Positions 5,613-11,643 of a DNA stretch of 12,126 nt are shown here, piece by piece. A model generated the notes under the pieces. The model ran no database searches. It worked only from the letters and a program-made list of their open reading frames with translations, and was not told the DNA's origin. The DNA is from Methanobrevibacter thaueri (GTDB lineage: Archaea; Methanobacteriota; Methanobacteria; Methanobacteriales; Methanobacteriaceae): assembly GCF_015062905.1 (NCBI RefSeq), contig NZ_SUTK01000044.1:1-12126 (forward strand). The letters run 5' to 3'. Made by a program: the position numbers and the translations under genes. Position 1 is the first letter of the stretch. Each line of letters begins with the position of its first letter.

Positions 5613-6609
5613 ATGAAACTGGTAATAGACGGATACGGAAAGTCAATACACAAGAAAGATAACAGAATTGTCATACATGAAAAGGACCAAATCATCGATT
5701 CAATCAGGGCAAGTGAAATAAATGACATAACAGTCATAGGAAAAGGATACCTGACCTTCGATGCGCTTGATTTGATGGCCGAACATAACATTAAACTGAT
5801 AGCAATCAATCCACGGGGGCAGCTCACATACACATTGGAATCCCCTGACTGGCGAAACGTGAAACTAAAAAAAGAGCAGTATAAATTAAGTGAAAATAAA
5901 TTAGGTCTTGAAATTGCAAAAGAACTTATAATGTCAAAAATGAAAAACCAGAAGGCAACACTGACAACATTGAACAAGAACAAGAGGCTTAAAAGAGTCT
6001 ATAATAATAGGCAGAAGATTGAAGAGATTATAAGTCAATTGAATCAACTGCCCCTAAATGGAGACAATGAGTCAGTGAGAATGAAGATAATGGGTCTTGA
6101 AGGAAAGGCATCAAACGAATACTGGAAAGGTGTGAAGCATTTCATTCCAAAAGAAATTAATTTCGAGTCAAGAACAAAAAAAACCAACGGATTTGCTTAA
6201 TTCAATGCTGAACTACGGGTATGCCATCCTTGCAAGCGAGATAACCAAAAGTATACTTGTTAATGGGTTGGATCCATATTGCGGACTGCTCCACTTTGAC
6301 ATGGACAATAGGACAAGCCTGACTTTTGACATGATAGAGCCATTCAGGCAACAGATAGTGGACAAGACAGTCATTAGTCTAATCAACAGAAAGCAGGTCA
6401 CCCTTGATGATATAGACAAGAGGAACAACACAATTAAATTGGAAGCTAGGAAATTAATCGTTGAAAAGATTCTATCAAAAGTATATTCAACAATTACATA
6501 TGGCGATGAAACTCTAAGCTATTCAGATTTGATTGTGAAAGAGAGTGAAAATCTGGTGAATTCACTGTTGCACGGTGATAAGTTCAATGGGTTCTACCTG
6601 AGGTGGTGA
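5613..6609 (+). pseudogene. cas1: CRISPR-associated integrase Cas1, broken by a single-base frameshift
   Basis: Read straight from the ATG at 5613, translation stops at 6200 after 195 residues. The A8 run at 6176-6183 is one base too long: with seven A the frame reads RTKKPTDLLNSMLNYGYA and continues to the stop at 6607-6609, giving 331 residues, the normal Cas1 length. The restored protein has the N-terminal beta domain (IDGYGKSIHKKDNRIVI...) and the all-alpha catalytic domain with its metal ligands: Glu163 (GLEGKASNEYW), His227 (GLLHFDMD) and Asp239 (LTFDMIEPFRQ). The first two thirds hold only Glu163, so the truncated product cannot integrate DNA. Intact sequence on both sides means the break is very recent, a sequencing error in a homopolymer, or tolerated by slippage on the A run. 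GGTG at 5602-5605 can serve as ribosome site. Confidence 0.85.
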
Positions 6610-6743
6610 GGAAACCTAATGGATTTTTTGCCTAGAAAATGATGTCCTCAAAATTATTGAAAAATAACATTAGAATATAGAATAATTTTCATTGATTTTG
6701 AGGAAACCCCCACTTATATTAAGTATTAAAGACGATGTCCTCA
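6607..6743. repeat. Cluster of alternating inverted repeats directly after cas1
   Basis: Motif X, TGAGGAAACC, occurs at 6607-6616 (overlapping the cas1 stop) and 6699-6708. Motif Y, GATGTCCTCA, occurs at 6641-6650 and 6734-6743. The order is X-24 bp-Y-48 bp-X-25 bp-Y. TGAGGA of X is the inverse of TCCTCA of Y. The central Y-X pair extends into a long dyad, TCCTCAAAATTATTGAAAA (6645-6663) against TTTTCATTGATTTTGAGGA (6686-6704), 17 of 19 positions pairing around a 22-base loop. The second Y copy keeps similarity to the first for about 28 bases. X ends in GAAAC like many CRISPR repeats, but spacing and length do not fit an array. No gene is present between here and 6953. Confidence 0.6.
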
Positions 6744-6820
6744 CAAGTTTTTTAAAAGAAGAAATATAAATGTTTTAAATAGATATTTAAAGAGAAATTA
6801 AGTAGTGTTTAAAGCGAATG

Positions 6821-6843
6821 TTTTGAGTGGAAATATTCAAAAC
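6821..6843 (+). repeat. 23-bp perfect direct repeat, copy 1 (downstream of the thioester adhesin gene)
   Basis: TTTTGAGTGG followed by AAATATTCAAAAC, identical to 7849-7871 and 1,028 bp from it. With the preceding G the unit is a weak palindrome, GTTTTGA-N10-TCAAAAC. Beyond the core, TACAGAGT on the minus strand is also shared, but copy 1 has about 15 extra bases between the two parts. Both copies give the same short peptide FEYFHSK on the minus strand, so they may be debris of a duplicated gene. Confidence 0.7.
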
Positions 6844-6953
6844 AAAAATACCTTAGACTCTGTATGTTTTCTTTTAAATATTCGGTGAATTCCTCAGTCA
6901 TGTCCTGATTTTCAAGTCAGGTATTCTGTCTGAGTTAATTTTTAAGTGTGGGA

Positions 6954-7715
6954 TTACCGCCTTCTTTTAAAAACCAGCACCGCCAACGACAGTGCAAGCA
7001 TCAAAATTGGATTTCCCGTATTGCGACCAGCATCCACCTTGGCCATTCTGCTCTTCTTATTGATTGTACCTGTATGGTTTTTTGTCAAGTTATTTCTGAC
7101 ATCACTTTGATTTGTCGTGTTTTGGGGAGTGTTTTGTGTCTCATTTGCGGTTGAATTTGCCGTTAAGTTGCTTTTGAGGGTAATGTTTTGGAAAAATATC
7201 TTATATCCGAAGTAATTCTGATACTCGTTGATGTTTGATATGAAATTTCTGAAACTGTAGACCATTTCCGTGGTATTGTTTACTTTTAAAACGCCGTCAT
7301 TCGGCACCTGAACCGTTTTTGCCTTTTCTGTAATTTTCTCATACAGGGTCTGGTTGAATCTGCTGAACTGCTTGTTGTCTGTGAACTTCCAGATCATATG
7401 CTGTGTCGCGATGACATCGCGCTGTGACTCCTCATAGAAATATACGAAGAATGTCTTGATGTTGTTGTCAACATCTCCGTCATGAACATAGAACTTGTCT
7501 CCCTTTTCGGCTGAATGCTCGCCCCATTCAATGCAGTATCCATTGTATCCGTCGCTGAAGCTGATATTTGAGTCTCCGCTTTCAAGCGCTTCGGTCATAG
7601 GTTCGTCTGATATGTACTGGGTGGGGTTGTCCACAGCGGTCGTGTTGTTTCCGGCCATGACAGGGCTTATTGCCATAATCAGTATTGCCAGAAGGAGAAG
7701 TAATTTCACTTTCAT
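6954..7715 (-). CDS. Secreted, anchored protein with predicted internal-thioester (TQXA) adhesin domain
   Basis: The 253-residue protein has a signal peptide (1-21, KVKLLLLLAILIMAISPVMA), an extracellular domain (about 45-180), an Asn/Thr-rich stalk with many N-glycosylation sequons (181-216), and a C-terminal TGNP, a hydrophobic helix and RRR (233-253) for membrane anchoring. The domain carries both halves of the thioester signature of bacterial TQXA adhesins: Cys61 in GYCIEWGEHS and Gln105 in ATQHMIWKFTDN, where bacterial members show YCI and xQxAIWxFTD. In those proteins the Cys and Gln side chains form a reactive thioester that binds amines on host or partner surfaces. A TATA box about 28 bases upstream and no Shine-Dalgarno site suggest a leaderless mRNA. 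The gene is visibly richer in G+C than its surroundings. Motif match is strong; ligand and thioester formation are predictions. Confidence 0.8.
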   Translation of the reverse strand: MKVKLLLLLAILIMAISPVMAGNNTTAVDNPTQYISDEPMTEALESGDSNISFSDGYNGYCIEWGEHSAEKGDKFYVHDGDVDNNIKTFFVYFYEESQRDVIATQHMIWKFTDNKQFSRFNQTLYEKITEKAKTVQVPNDGVLKVNNTTEMVYSFRNFISNINEYQNYFGYKIFFQNITLKSNLTANSTANETQNTPQNTTNQSDVRNNLTKNHTGTINKKSRMAKVDAGRNTGNPILMLALSLAVLVFKRRR

Positions 7716-7737
7716 GATTTTAGATATGTTTGCTATT

Positions 7738-7748
7738 GTATAAATTAT
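7738..7748 (-). promoter_or_regulatory. TATA box of the thioester adhesin gene
   Basis: The minus strand reads AATTTATACAA, centred about 28 bases from the ATG at 7715, as expected for a leaderless transcript. Confidence 0.5.
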
Positions 7749-7751
7749 TTG

Positions 7752-7791
7752 TCACTTTGAAGTCAAGCTAATTTTTTTTGACTTCCTGTGA
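7752..7791. promoter_or_regulatory. Palindromic candidate operator beside the adhesin TATA box
   Basis: GAAGTCAA (7759-7766) and TTGACTTC (7778-7785) are perfect inverted 8-base arms around 11 bases. An outer pair, TCAC (7752-7755) and GTGA (7788-7791), extends the dyad. It lies four bases upstream of the TATA box, in the zone where archaeal activators or BRE-blocking repressors bind. A hairpin in RNA is less likely because it is upstream of the predicted transcription start. Confidence 0.5.
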
Positions 7792-7848
7792 TGGTATAAG
7801 CCGGCAGGGTGTTATATCTTATCAAAGATTCCTCTCAAACTTGAATAA

Positions 7849-7871
7849 TTTTGAGTGGAAATATTCAAAAC
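7849..7871 (+). repeat. 23-bp perfect direct repeat, copy 2 (upstream of the thioester adhesin gene)
   Basis: Identical over 23 bases to 6821-6843. Together the copies bracket the adhesin gene and its promoter. The base before the core is A here and G in copy 1. See copy 1 for details. Confidence 0.7.
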
Positions 7872-8098
7872 TCTGTAAAATTTTACAAACTCATTTTTTC
7901 AACATTGACCGGTGCAATCTCATCATATTATCAAATAAAGTTTTAAATATTGACTCTATCTGAAGAGGGCATAGACGGTTGTCTGACAAAATCGACAATC
8001 TAAAACACTAATTGAGAGAAATCAAAAAAATAGCTGGAAGTGTCTCAAAATCAAAGATAATAGAAGAATTGCTTAAAAAATAAGTTTTAGGATAGGAT
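7872..8098. other. Intergenic region with a possible gene remnant
   Basis: No complete gene is seen. On the plus strand, 8012-8083 reads LREIKKIAGSVSKSKIIEEL then LKK and a stop. It looks like the helical C-terminus of a protein, but it follows a stop codon directly and has no start or ribosome site. It may be the last piece of a decayed gene. AGGATTT/AAATCCT at 8094-8108 forms a short dyad at the end of the minus-strand operon, followed on the minus strand by a T-rich stretch (TTATTTTTT); this could be its terminator. Confidence 0.3.
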
Positions 8099-8233
8099 TT
8101 AAAATCCTAATAATCCTAATATTATTGAAATGACAAATATGATTACAGCCACTTTTAATAATGTTTTTAATCCTCGATAAAAAGCGTAAATTATCAAGAA
8201 TATGATTAATATGCTAATGATATACATTATCAT
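8099..8233 (-). CDS. Small membrane protein, 44 aa
   Basis: The frame starts with ATG at 8233 and has an excellent ribosome site (GGAGGT, seven bases upstream). The product has two hydrophobic segments, MIMYIISILIIFLIIYAFY and, after the basic turn RGLKTLLK, VAVIIFVISIILGLLGF. It should be a hairpin of two membrane helices. I do not recognise a family. It is the third gene of a minus-strand operon after the flavoprotein and the 50-aa protein, 22 bases from the latter. It may be a membrane partner of one of them; nothing in the sequence shows this. Confidence 0.7.
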   Translation of the reverse strand: MIMYIISILIIFLIIYAFYRGLKTLLKVAVIIFVISIILGLLGF

Positions 8234-8255
8234 TTTTTAACCTCCAAATGTTGGT

Positions 8256-8408
8256 TTAATTACTCCATTTTCTGCTGAGTTCCTTATCAGAGAACTCGCT
8301 ATACTCTTTACAAACCTTATACTTCTCAGATACATTTTCTTCAAAGAATTTTAAACAGTAATCCTTTTTAGGACTATAATTCTCACAATCTTCATGGATA
8401 TTGCTCAT
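8256..8408 (-). CDS. Small soluble protein with three cysteines, 50 aa
   Basis: The frame starts at ATG 8408 with GGTGAT four to five bases upstream, and ends 22 bases before the small membrane protein. The sequence is charged and probably helical, with Cys8 (HEDCENYS), Cys18 (KKDYCLKFFEE) and Cys33 (KYKVCKEYSEF), followed by SDKELSRKWSN. The cysteines could bind metal or form disulfides, but I know no family. It follows the flavoprotein gene by 18 bases and should be co-transcribed with it. Confidence 0.65.
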   Translation of the reverse strand: MSNIHEDCENYSPKKDYCLKFFEENVSEKYKVCKEYSEFSDKELSRKWSN

Positions 8409-8426
8409 ATTATCACCTTGAAATAA

Positions 8427-8981
8427 TTAAATTAAGTTTTCGCCAAGATCTCTTGCCTTTTGCAATTGTTCTTCCTTATCCTTAATTGCTCCAGGAACAT
8501 TATTGTCATCCAAATTAATGATGTCGCCGGTTTTGAATCCTAAAACTTCAAAAGCTGCCATTTGAGTATTCAGTGAACCTTCAAATGCTTCTAAAGGAGC
8601 AGCACCGTGGGTTGCAATTATTGAAACTTTTTTGTTTGAAAACAATTCTGAATATTTAGGGTTCATGAAATAAGAATATAATCTGTCGATTACGAGTTTT
8701 GCCTGAGCGTTCACGTCACAGAAGTATATTGGGCTTGCCAAGATGATTCCATCGGCTTCCTCTATTTTTTGATAGATATCCTGCATATCATCATTTAAAG
8801 CACATTCAGAATCATGCTCTTTGCAGTGGTTGTCACCTTGACATGGTGTGATTGTTAATTTGTTAACATCCACAATCTCGGTTTCAGCACCTTTTGCGCT
8901 GGCGGCATCCAATGCAGCCTCCAAAGCAATTTTCACATTACTTAATTCTCTTGGACTTGTATTAATTCCTAAAACTTTCAT
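8427..8981 (-). CDS. Flavodoxin-like NADPH-dependent FMN reductase
   Basis: The start is the ATG at 8981, because GGAG lies nine to ten bases upstream and the family opening MKVLGINTSPR follows directly; a longer frame adds 13 unlikely residues. The product has 184 residues. The first strand and loop NTSPRELSNV is the FMN-phosphate loop. ADGIILASPIYFCDVNAQAK is the family's flavin-ring loop. Between them is a cysteine cluster, TPCQGDNHCKEHDSECALND (Cys-x5-Cys-x6-Cys). It sits where iron-sulfur flavoprotein relatives have CxxCxxC...C; one cysteine of that pattern is Asp here, so a cluster is uncertain. The enzyme should shuttle electrons between pyridine nucleotides or ferredoxin and an acceptor in the cytoplasm. 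It heads an operon with two small genes. A TATA-like region lies at about 9005-9016. Confidence 0.85.
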   Translation of the reverse strand: MKVLGINTSPRELSNVKIALEAALDAASAKGAETEIVDVNKLTITPCQGDNHCKEHDSECALNDDMQDIYQKIEEADGIILASPIYFCDVNAQAKLVIDRLYSYFMNPKYSELFSNKKVSIIATHGAAPLEAFEGSLNTQMAAFEVLGFKTGDIINLDDNNVPGAIKDKEEQLQKARDLGENLI

Positions 8982-9045
8982 AATAATATCTCCAAAATAT
9001 ACTAATATATATTTCAGCATTAATATTAATATTTTATTGCATTAA

Positions 9046-9141
9046 AGCATTATTGAATGGGACTTACGCTGTCGTACCAATAGCAGCGGCGAGTATTCAT
9101 TAATCTTAGATAATTTGCCTCATGAATTGACAAATAATTAG
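9046..9141 (+). pseudogene. Possible gene remnant (31 codons, no start)
   Basis: This stretch is richer in G+C than its flanks, including GCTGTCGTACC and AGCAGCGGCGAG. It reads SIIEWDLRCRTNSSGEYSLI then LDNLPHELTNN before a stop. There is no start codon or ribosome site, and a stop precedes it directly. It may be the tail of a lost gene, or simply an unusual intergenic patch. I cannot name a family. Confidence 0.2.
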
Positions 9142-9273
9142 ATAAATATTTAAAAGAATATTATTAAAGTTTAAAATATGTTAATATTCATCATTATTCG
9201 TTAGTTTCACTTTTAATCTAGCTTCAAGCATGATGAAATATTAATTAAATATACAATATATTGGAGGTTTAAT

Positions 9274-9735
9274 ATGAACAAAAAGATATTATTGGCACTA
9301 TCTATTGGCCTTGTAGCTATTGCTGCTGTTGGAACCGTATCTGCATTTGATTTGGGGTCCTTGTTTGGAGCTCCGGCAGATCAAACCGTAACCGTTGATG
9401 GGGAAAATTTCACCATTCCCGGAACATTCGAAGAAAATCTAAACGTTAGTAACAATGGAACTGCTAATGACTATTATATTTTCAAATGCACTGAATATGG
9501 AAAAGGATACACCAATGACACCAATTACATTAATATCCTGATTTCAGACTACAATACTACAGATTTGACTGAAGACTTAATTAACTATATGAACGGTACA
9601 TCCAAAGACATTTCCGGGGTAAAAGGTTTCTTATATAATGATGAAAATGGATATACCTACACATTCGCCAAAGAAAACAAAGTAATTTCAATACAGTCAG
9701 ATGATGAATCCCTTATTGCTCCTGTAATAGCTTAA
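9274..9735 (+). CDS. Small secreted protein of unknown function
   Basis: The 153-residue protein starts at ATG 9274 with GGAGGT six bases upstream. Residues 1-24 are a clear signal peptide (KKILLALSIGLVAIAAVGTV then SAF). The mature part begins DLGSLFGAP and contains TVTVDGENFTIPGTFEENLN, several NxS/T sequons (NVSN, NGTA, NDTN, NTTD, NGTS), and looks mostly beta-stranded. Proteins with this 'vdgxxFtIPxxFxEN' opening occur, as I recall, as paralogues in Methanobrevibacter, with no known role. No C-terminal anchor is present, so the product is probably released or held by the cell wall. The gene stands alone and ends in a strong terminator hairpin that overlaps the stop codon. Confidence 0.75.
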   Translation: MNKKILLALSIGLVAIAAVGTVSAFDLGSLFGAPADQTVTVDGENFTIPGTFEENLNVSNNGTANDYYIFKCTEYGKGYTNDTNYINILISDYNTTDLTEDLINYMNGTSKDISGVKGFLYNDENGYTYTFAKENKVISIQSDDESLIAPVIA

Positions 9736-9761
9736 TATTTAAGCTATTATTTTCTTTTTTT
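9726..9761 (+). terminator. Hairpin plus T-tract terminator of the secreted-protein gene
   Basis: AATAGCTTAA (9726-9735) pairs perfectly with TTAAGCTATT (9739-9748) around a 3-base loop, followed by a T-rich stretch to 9761. The left arm includes the stop codon of the gene. This resembles an intrinsic terminator; the T-tract alone would suffice in archaea. Confidence 0.65.
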
Positions 9762-9826
9762 AACGGATGAATTATAGAAAATCCAATTCATATCCAAAAA
9801 CTATTTTTTAAATTTTATTGTAAAAA

Positions 9827-9864
9827 ACTGTAGTGAAATTAATTCAATGTACAGTTTTGTACTG
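9827..9864. promoter_or_regulatory. Candidate operator of the CytX-like gene: three ACTGTAC-type half sites
   Basis: ACTGTA (9827-9832) is the inverse of TACAGT (9850-9855). GTACA (9849-9853) and TGTAC (9858-9862) form a second perfect dyad around four bases. The right edge lies about five bases upstream of the TATA box TTTTTAAATA (9869-9878). Repeated half sites immediately upstream of the promoter point to a regulator, plausibly responding to thiamine precursors; this is inference. Confidence 0.4.
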
Positions 9865-9868
9865 AAAA

Positions 9869-9878
9869 TTTTTAAATA
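9869..9878 (+). promoter_or_regulatory. TATA box of the CytX-like gene
   Basis: TTTTTAAATA preceded by A-rich DNA predicts a transcription start near 9900 and a leader of about 40 nt. No TPP-riboswitch motif is present in that leader. Confidence 0.45.
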
Positions 9879-9940
9879 TCAAATAATCCTAATTAATAAT
9901 AGGTTATTTTAAAAATCAATTTTATTTTTGAGTGCAGAAC

Positions 9941-11116
9941 ATGGAGAACAGGACAGGACTTTTTACCAACATGATTATATGGTTCGGTGTTGCGATTTCG
10001 GTTTCCGAAATTCAGGCTGGAGTACAAATCGGATCCGCAGCGCCCCTTAACTCTATATGGGTTCCATTGATACTTGGACATGTAATAGGCGGAATAATGC
10101 TTTATTTCGTTGGCCTTATAGGTACACGCCTTAGGGTCAATGCAATGGAATCAATCAAATCGACTTTTGGCGATTTCGGTTCCAAGTTCTTTGCCGCACT
10201 GAATGTACTGCAGCTGATTGCATGGGTGGCGGTACTGAACGCACAGGGCGCATTGGCACTGATGGGATTGAATATACCGATATCATTTGCTCTGACATGC
10301 ATAATTCTGGCCATACTTATCGCGATATGGGTTTACATAGGACTCAGGCGCACATCAAGGATTACAAGCATAATCATGATAATTCTGACAGCGCTGCTTG
10401 TAATATTGTCCGTCAGGTTACTGGGAATGAACGGATATCATTTAATGCCCATTAAGAATTCAGCGACATTGACATTCTGGAACATCTTTGAAATCTCAAT
10501 TGCAATGCCTATCTCATGGCTGCCGGTGATTTCTGACTATACAAAGGATGCGGAAAGTCCAAAAAAGGCGACAGCCCTATCAGCATTAGCCTATACTGTT
10601 GCAAGCCTTTGGATGTACTTCATCGGTATTGAGGTTGTATGCATTGGAACCGTTGACATTTCACAGGCAATTCTCATTTCAGGGCTTGGCGTACAGGGAG
10701 TCATCATTCTTGTCCTATCTACAGTGACAACAAATTTCCTTGCGACAAATTCCGCAGGCGAATCCGCAAAAGCAATATTTGACAGACTGAATCCTAAAAT
10801 AGCTGGAGTTATAGTCAGCTTTTTAAGTGCGATTTTGGCAATTTCAGGAATTATGGACCATTACATTTCATTTCTTTATCTAATCAGTTCCGTTTTTGCT
10901 CCAATGGCTTCTGTACTTGTGGTTTCGTTCTATCTCGGAAATGGAAACAATGATTCAAAGGACTGGTATTGGAACATATTCTCATGGTTTGTCGGCTTTA
11001 TCGTTTACCAGATAACCGCAGGCTTTGATTCCATATTTTTAGGCCCTACCCTGATTGCAGTCATAGTGTCTGCAGCGTTTGCATATTCATGGATCTTAGT
11101 TAAGAAAAGAAAATGA
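9941..11116 (+). CDS. cytX: NCS1-family transporter, CytX-like (hydroxymethylpyrimidine uptake)
   Basis: I choose the ATG at 9941 (391 residues), because GAGTG lies seven bases upstream; an in-frame GTG at 9932 would add three residues. The protein is almost wholly hydrophobic, with about 11-12 membrane helices. The first helix region SVSEIQAGVQIGSAAPLNSI and the loop ISWLPVISDYTKDAESPKKA carry the marks of the nucleobase:cation symporter-1 family, and most closely the CytX branch linked to hydroxymethylpyrimidine uptake for thiamine synthesis. FLATNSAGESAKAIFDR in the second half fits too. It acts in the cell membrane, probably driven by a proton or sodium gradient. No thiamine gene is adjacent. 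A cytosine permease is the alternative. A T7 run at 11131-11137 may end the transcript. Confidence 0.75.
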   Translation: MENRTGLFTNMIIWFGVAISVSEIQAGVQIGSAAPLNSIWVPLILGHVIGGIMLYFVGLIGTRLRVNAMESIKSTFGDFGSKFFAALNVLQLIAWVAVLNAQGALALMGLNIPISFALTCIILAILIAIWVYIGLRRTSRITSIIMIILTALLVILSVRLLGMNGYHLMPIKNSATLTFWNIFEISIAMPISWLPVISDYTKDAESPKKATALSALAYTVASLWMYFIGIEVVCIGTVDISQAILISGLGVQGVIILVLSTVTTNFLATNSAGESAKAIFDRLNPKIAGVIVSFLSAILAISGIMDHYISFLYLISSVFAPMASVLVVSFYLGNGNNDSKDWYWNIFSWFVGFIVYQITAGFDSIFLGPTLIAVIVSAAFAYSWILVKKRK

Positions 11117-11311
11117 TGATTAATTGTCAGTTTTTTTGTATGATGTATATCAGAGATGATTAATTTCCAATATTTTTGCATCCTATCTGTTAATTTAACT
11201 ACTGCCTTCTTTATATTTGTAGTTTCATATTCTTCATTCAATTTTAATATAGGGATAATTGATTACATTGCATATTGATATTTGGAATCCGATGCTTTAA
11301 TAAAAACATGT

Positions 11312-11332
11312 AAAAAAAAATTTCAAAAAAAA
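11312..11332 (-). terminator. T-tract terminator of the 73-aa exported protein gene
   Basis: On the minus strand two runs of eight and nine T lie 20-40 bases after the stop codon, separated by GAAA. Runs of T are the usual archaeal termination signal. Confidence 0.45.
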
Positions 11333-11351
11333 GTAAATAAATTAGAAAAAA

Positions 11352-11573
11352 TTAAACATAAACTGATGTGTCATAGTCATTGATGTCAAAAGTTGGTCTA
11401 ATTGAATCAAGTACATGAATAGTTTCACCTGGTCTACTAATGTGAATGTGACCTCCATTATTGGATGAATCACTTTCTGAAATTTCTCCTGTTTCAACTG
11501 CATAGATTGCAGCACATGTTAATGAAAAGATTAACACTAAAATTAAACCTTGGATTATTCTTTTGTTTTCCAT
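11352..11573 (-). CDS. Small exported or membrane-anchored protein, 73 aa
   Basis: The frame starts at ATG 11573, with an unusual all-G ribosome site (GGGGG) seven bases upstream. Residues about 6-25 form a signal peptide or anchor (IIQGLILVLIFSLTCAAIYA). The exterior part is acidic and hydroxyl-rich (ETGEISESDSSNNGG), then HIHISRPGETIHVLDSIRPT, and ends FDINDYDTSVYV. The two HIH histidines could bind metal. No family is recognised. It stands alone, with its own TATA box, a leader of about 50 nt that carries a perfect hairpin, and a T-tract terminator, so it looks like a well-formed, probably well-expressed gene. Confidence 0.65.
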   Translation of the reverse strand: MENKRIIQGLILVLIFSLTCAAIYAVETGEISESDSSNNGGHIHISRPGETIHVLDSIRPTFDINDYDTSVYV

Positions 11574-11601
11574 AATTTTACCCCCAGGAAAATCCCGATT
11601 C

Positions 11602-11621
11602 GCTTCAAAAACTTTTGAAGC
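11602..11621 (-). promoter_or_regulatory. 5'-terminal hairpin in the leader of the 73-aa protein mRNA
   Basis: The minus strand reads GCTTCAAAAGTTTTTGAAGC: nine-base arms GCTTCAAAA and TTTTGAAGC around GT. Transcription predicted from the TATA box would start near 11623, placing this stem at the very 5' end. It may stabilise the mRNA or serve as an operator in DNA. Confidence 0.45.
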
Positions 11622-11643
11622 CTCATGTAACTATTAAATAACA

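Noticed and set aside
6176..6200. Programmed frameshift producing full-length Cas1
   Set aside because: A8 runs can slip, but no downstream pseudoknot or stimulatory structure is evident. I keep it as one option, not a claim.
6607..6743. CRISPR array after cas1, because X ends in GAAAC
   Set aside because: The conserved parts are only 10 bases, alternate in orientation, and are separated by 24-25 and 48 bases. There are no direct repeats of 25-40 bases with even spacers.
6871..6933. Short minus-strand frame MTEEFTEYLKENIQ... near the first 23-bp repeat
   Set aside because: Only about 30 codons, no proper ribosome site, and it ends within the repeat copy; treated as possible debris.
7778..7963. 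61-codon plus-strand frame upstream of the adhesin gene
   Set aside because: It overlaps the adhesin operator and the 23-bp repeat, lacks a ribosome site, and its peptide has no recognisable features.
9736..9940. TPP riboswitch before the CytX-like gene
   Set aside because: No CUGAGA-type element or matching stem arrangement is seen in the leader.
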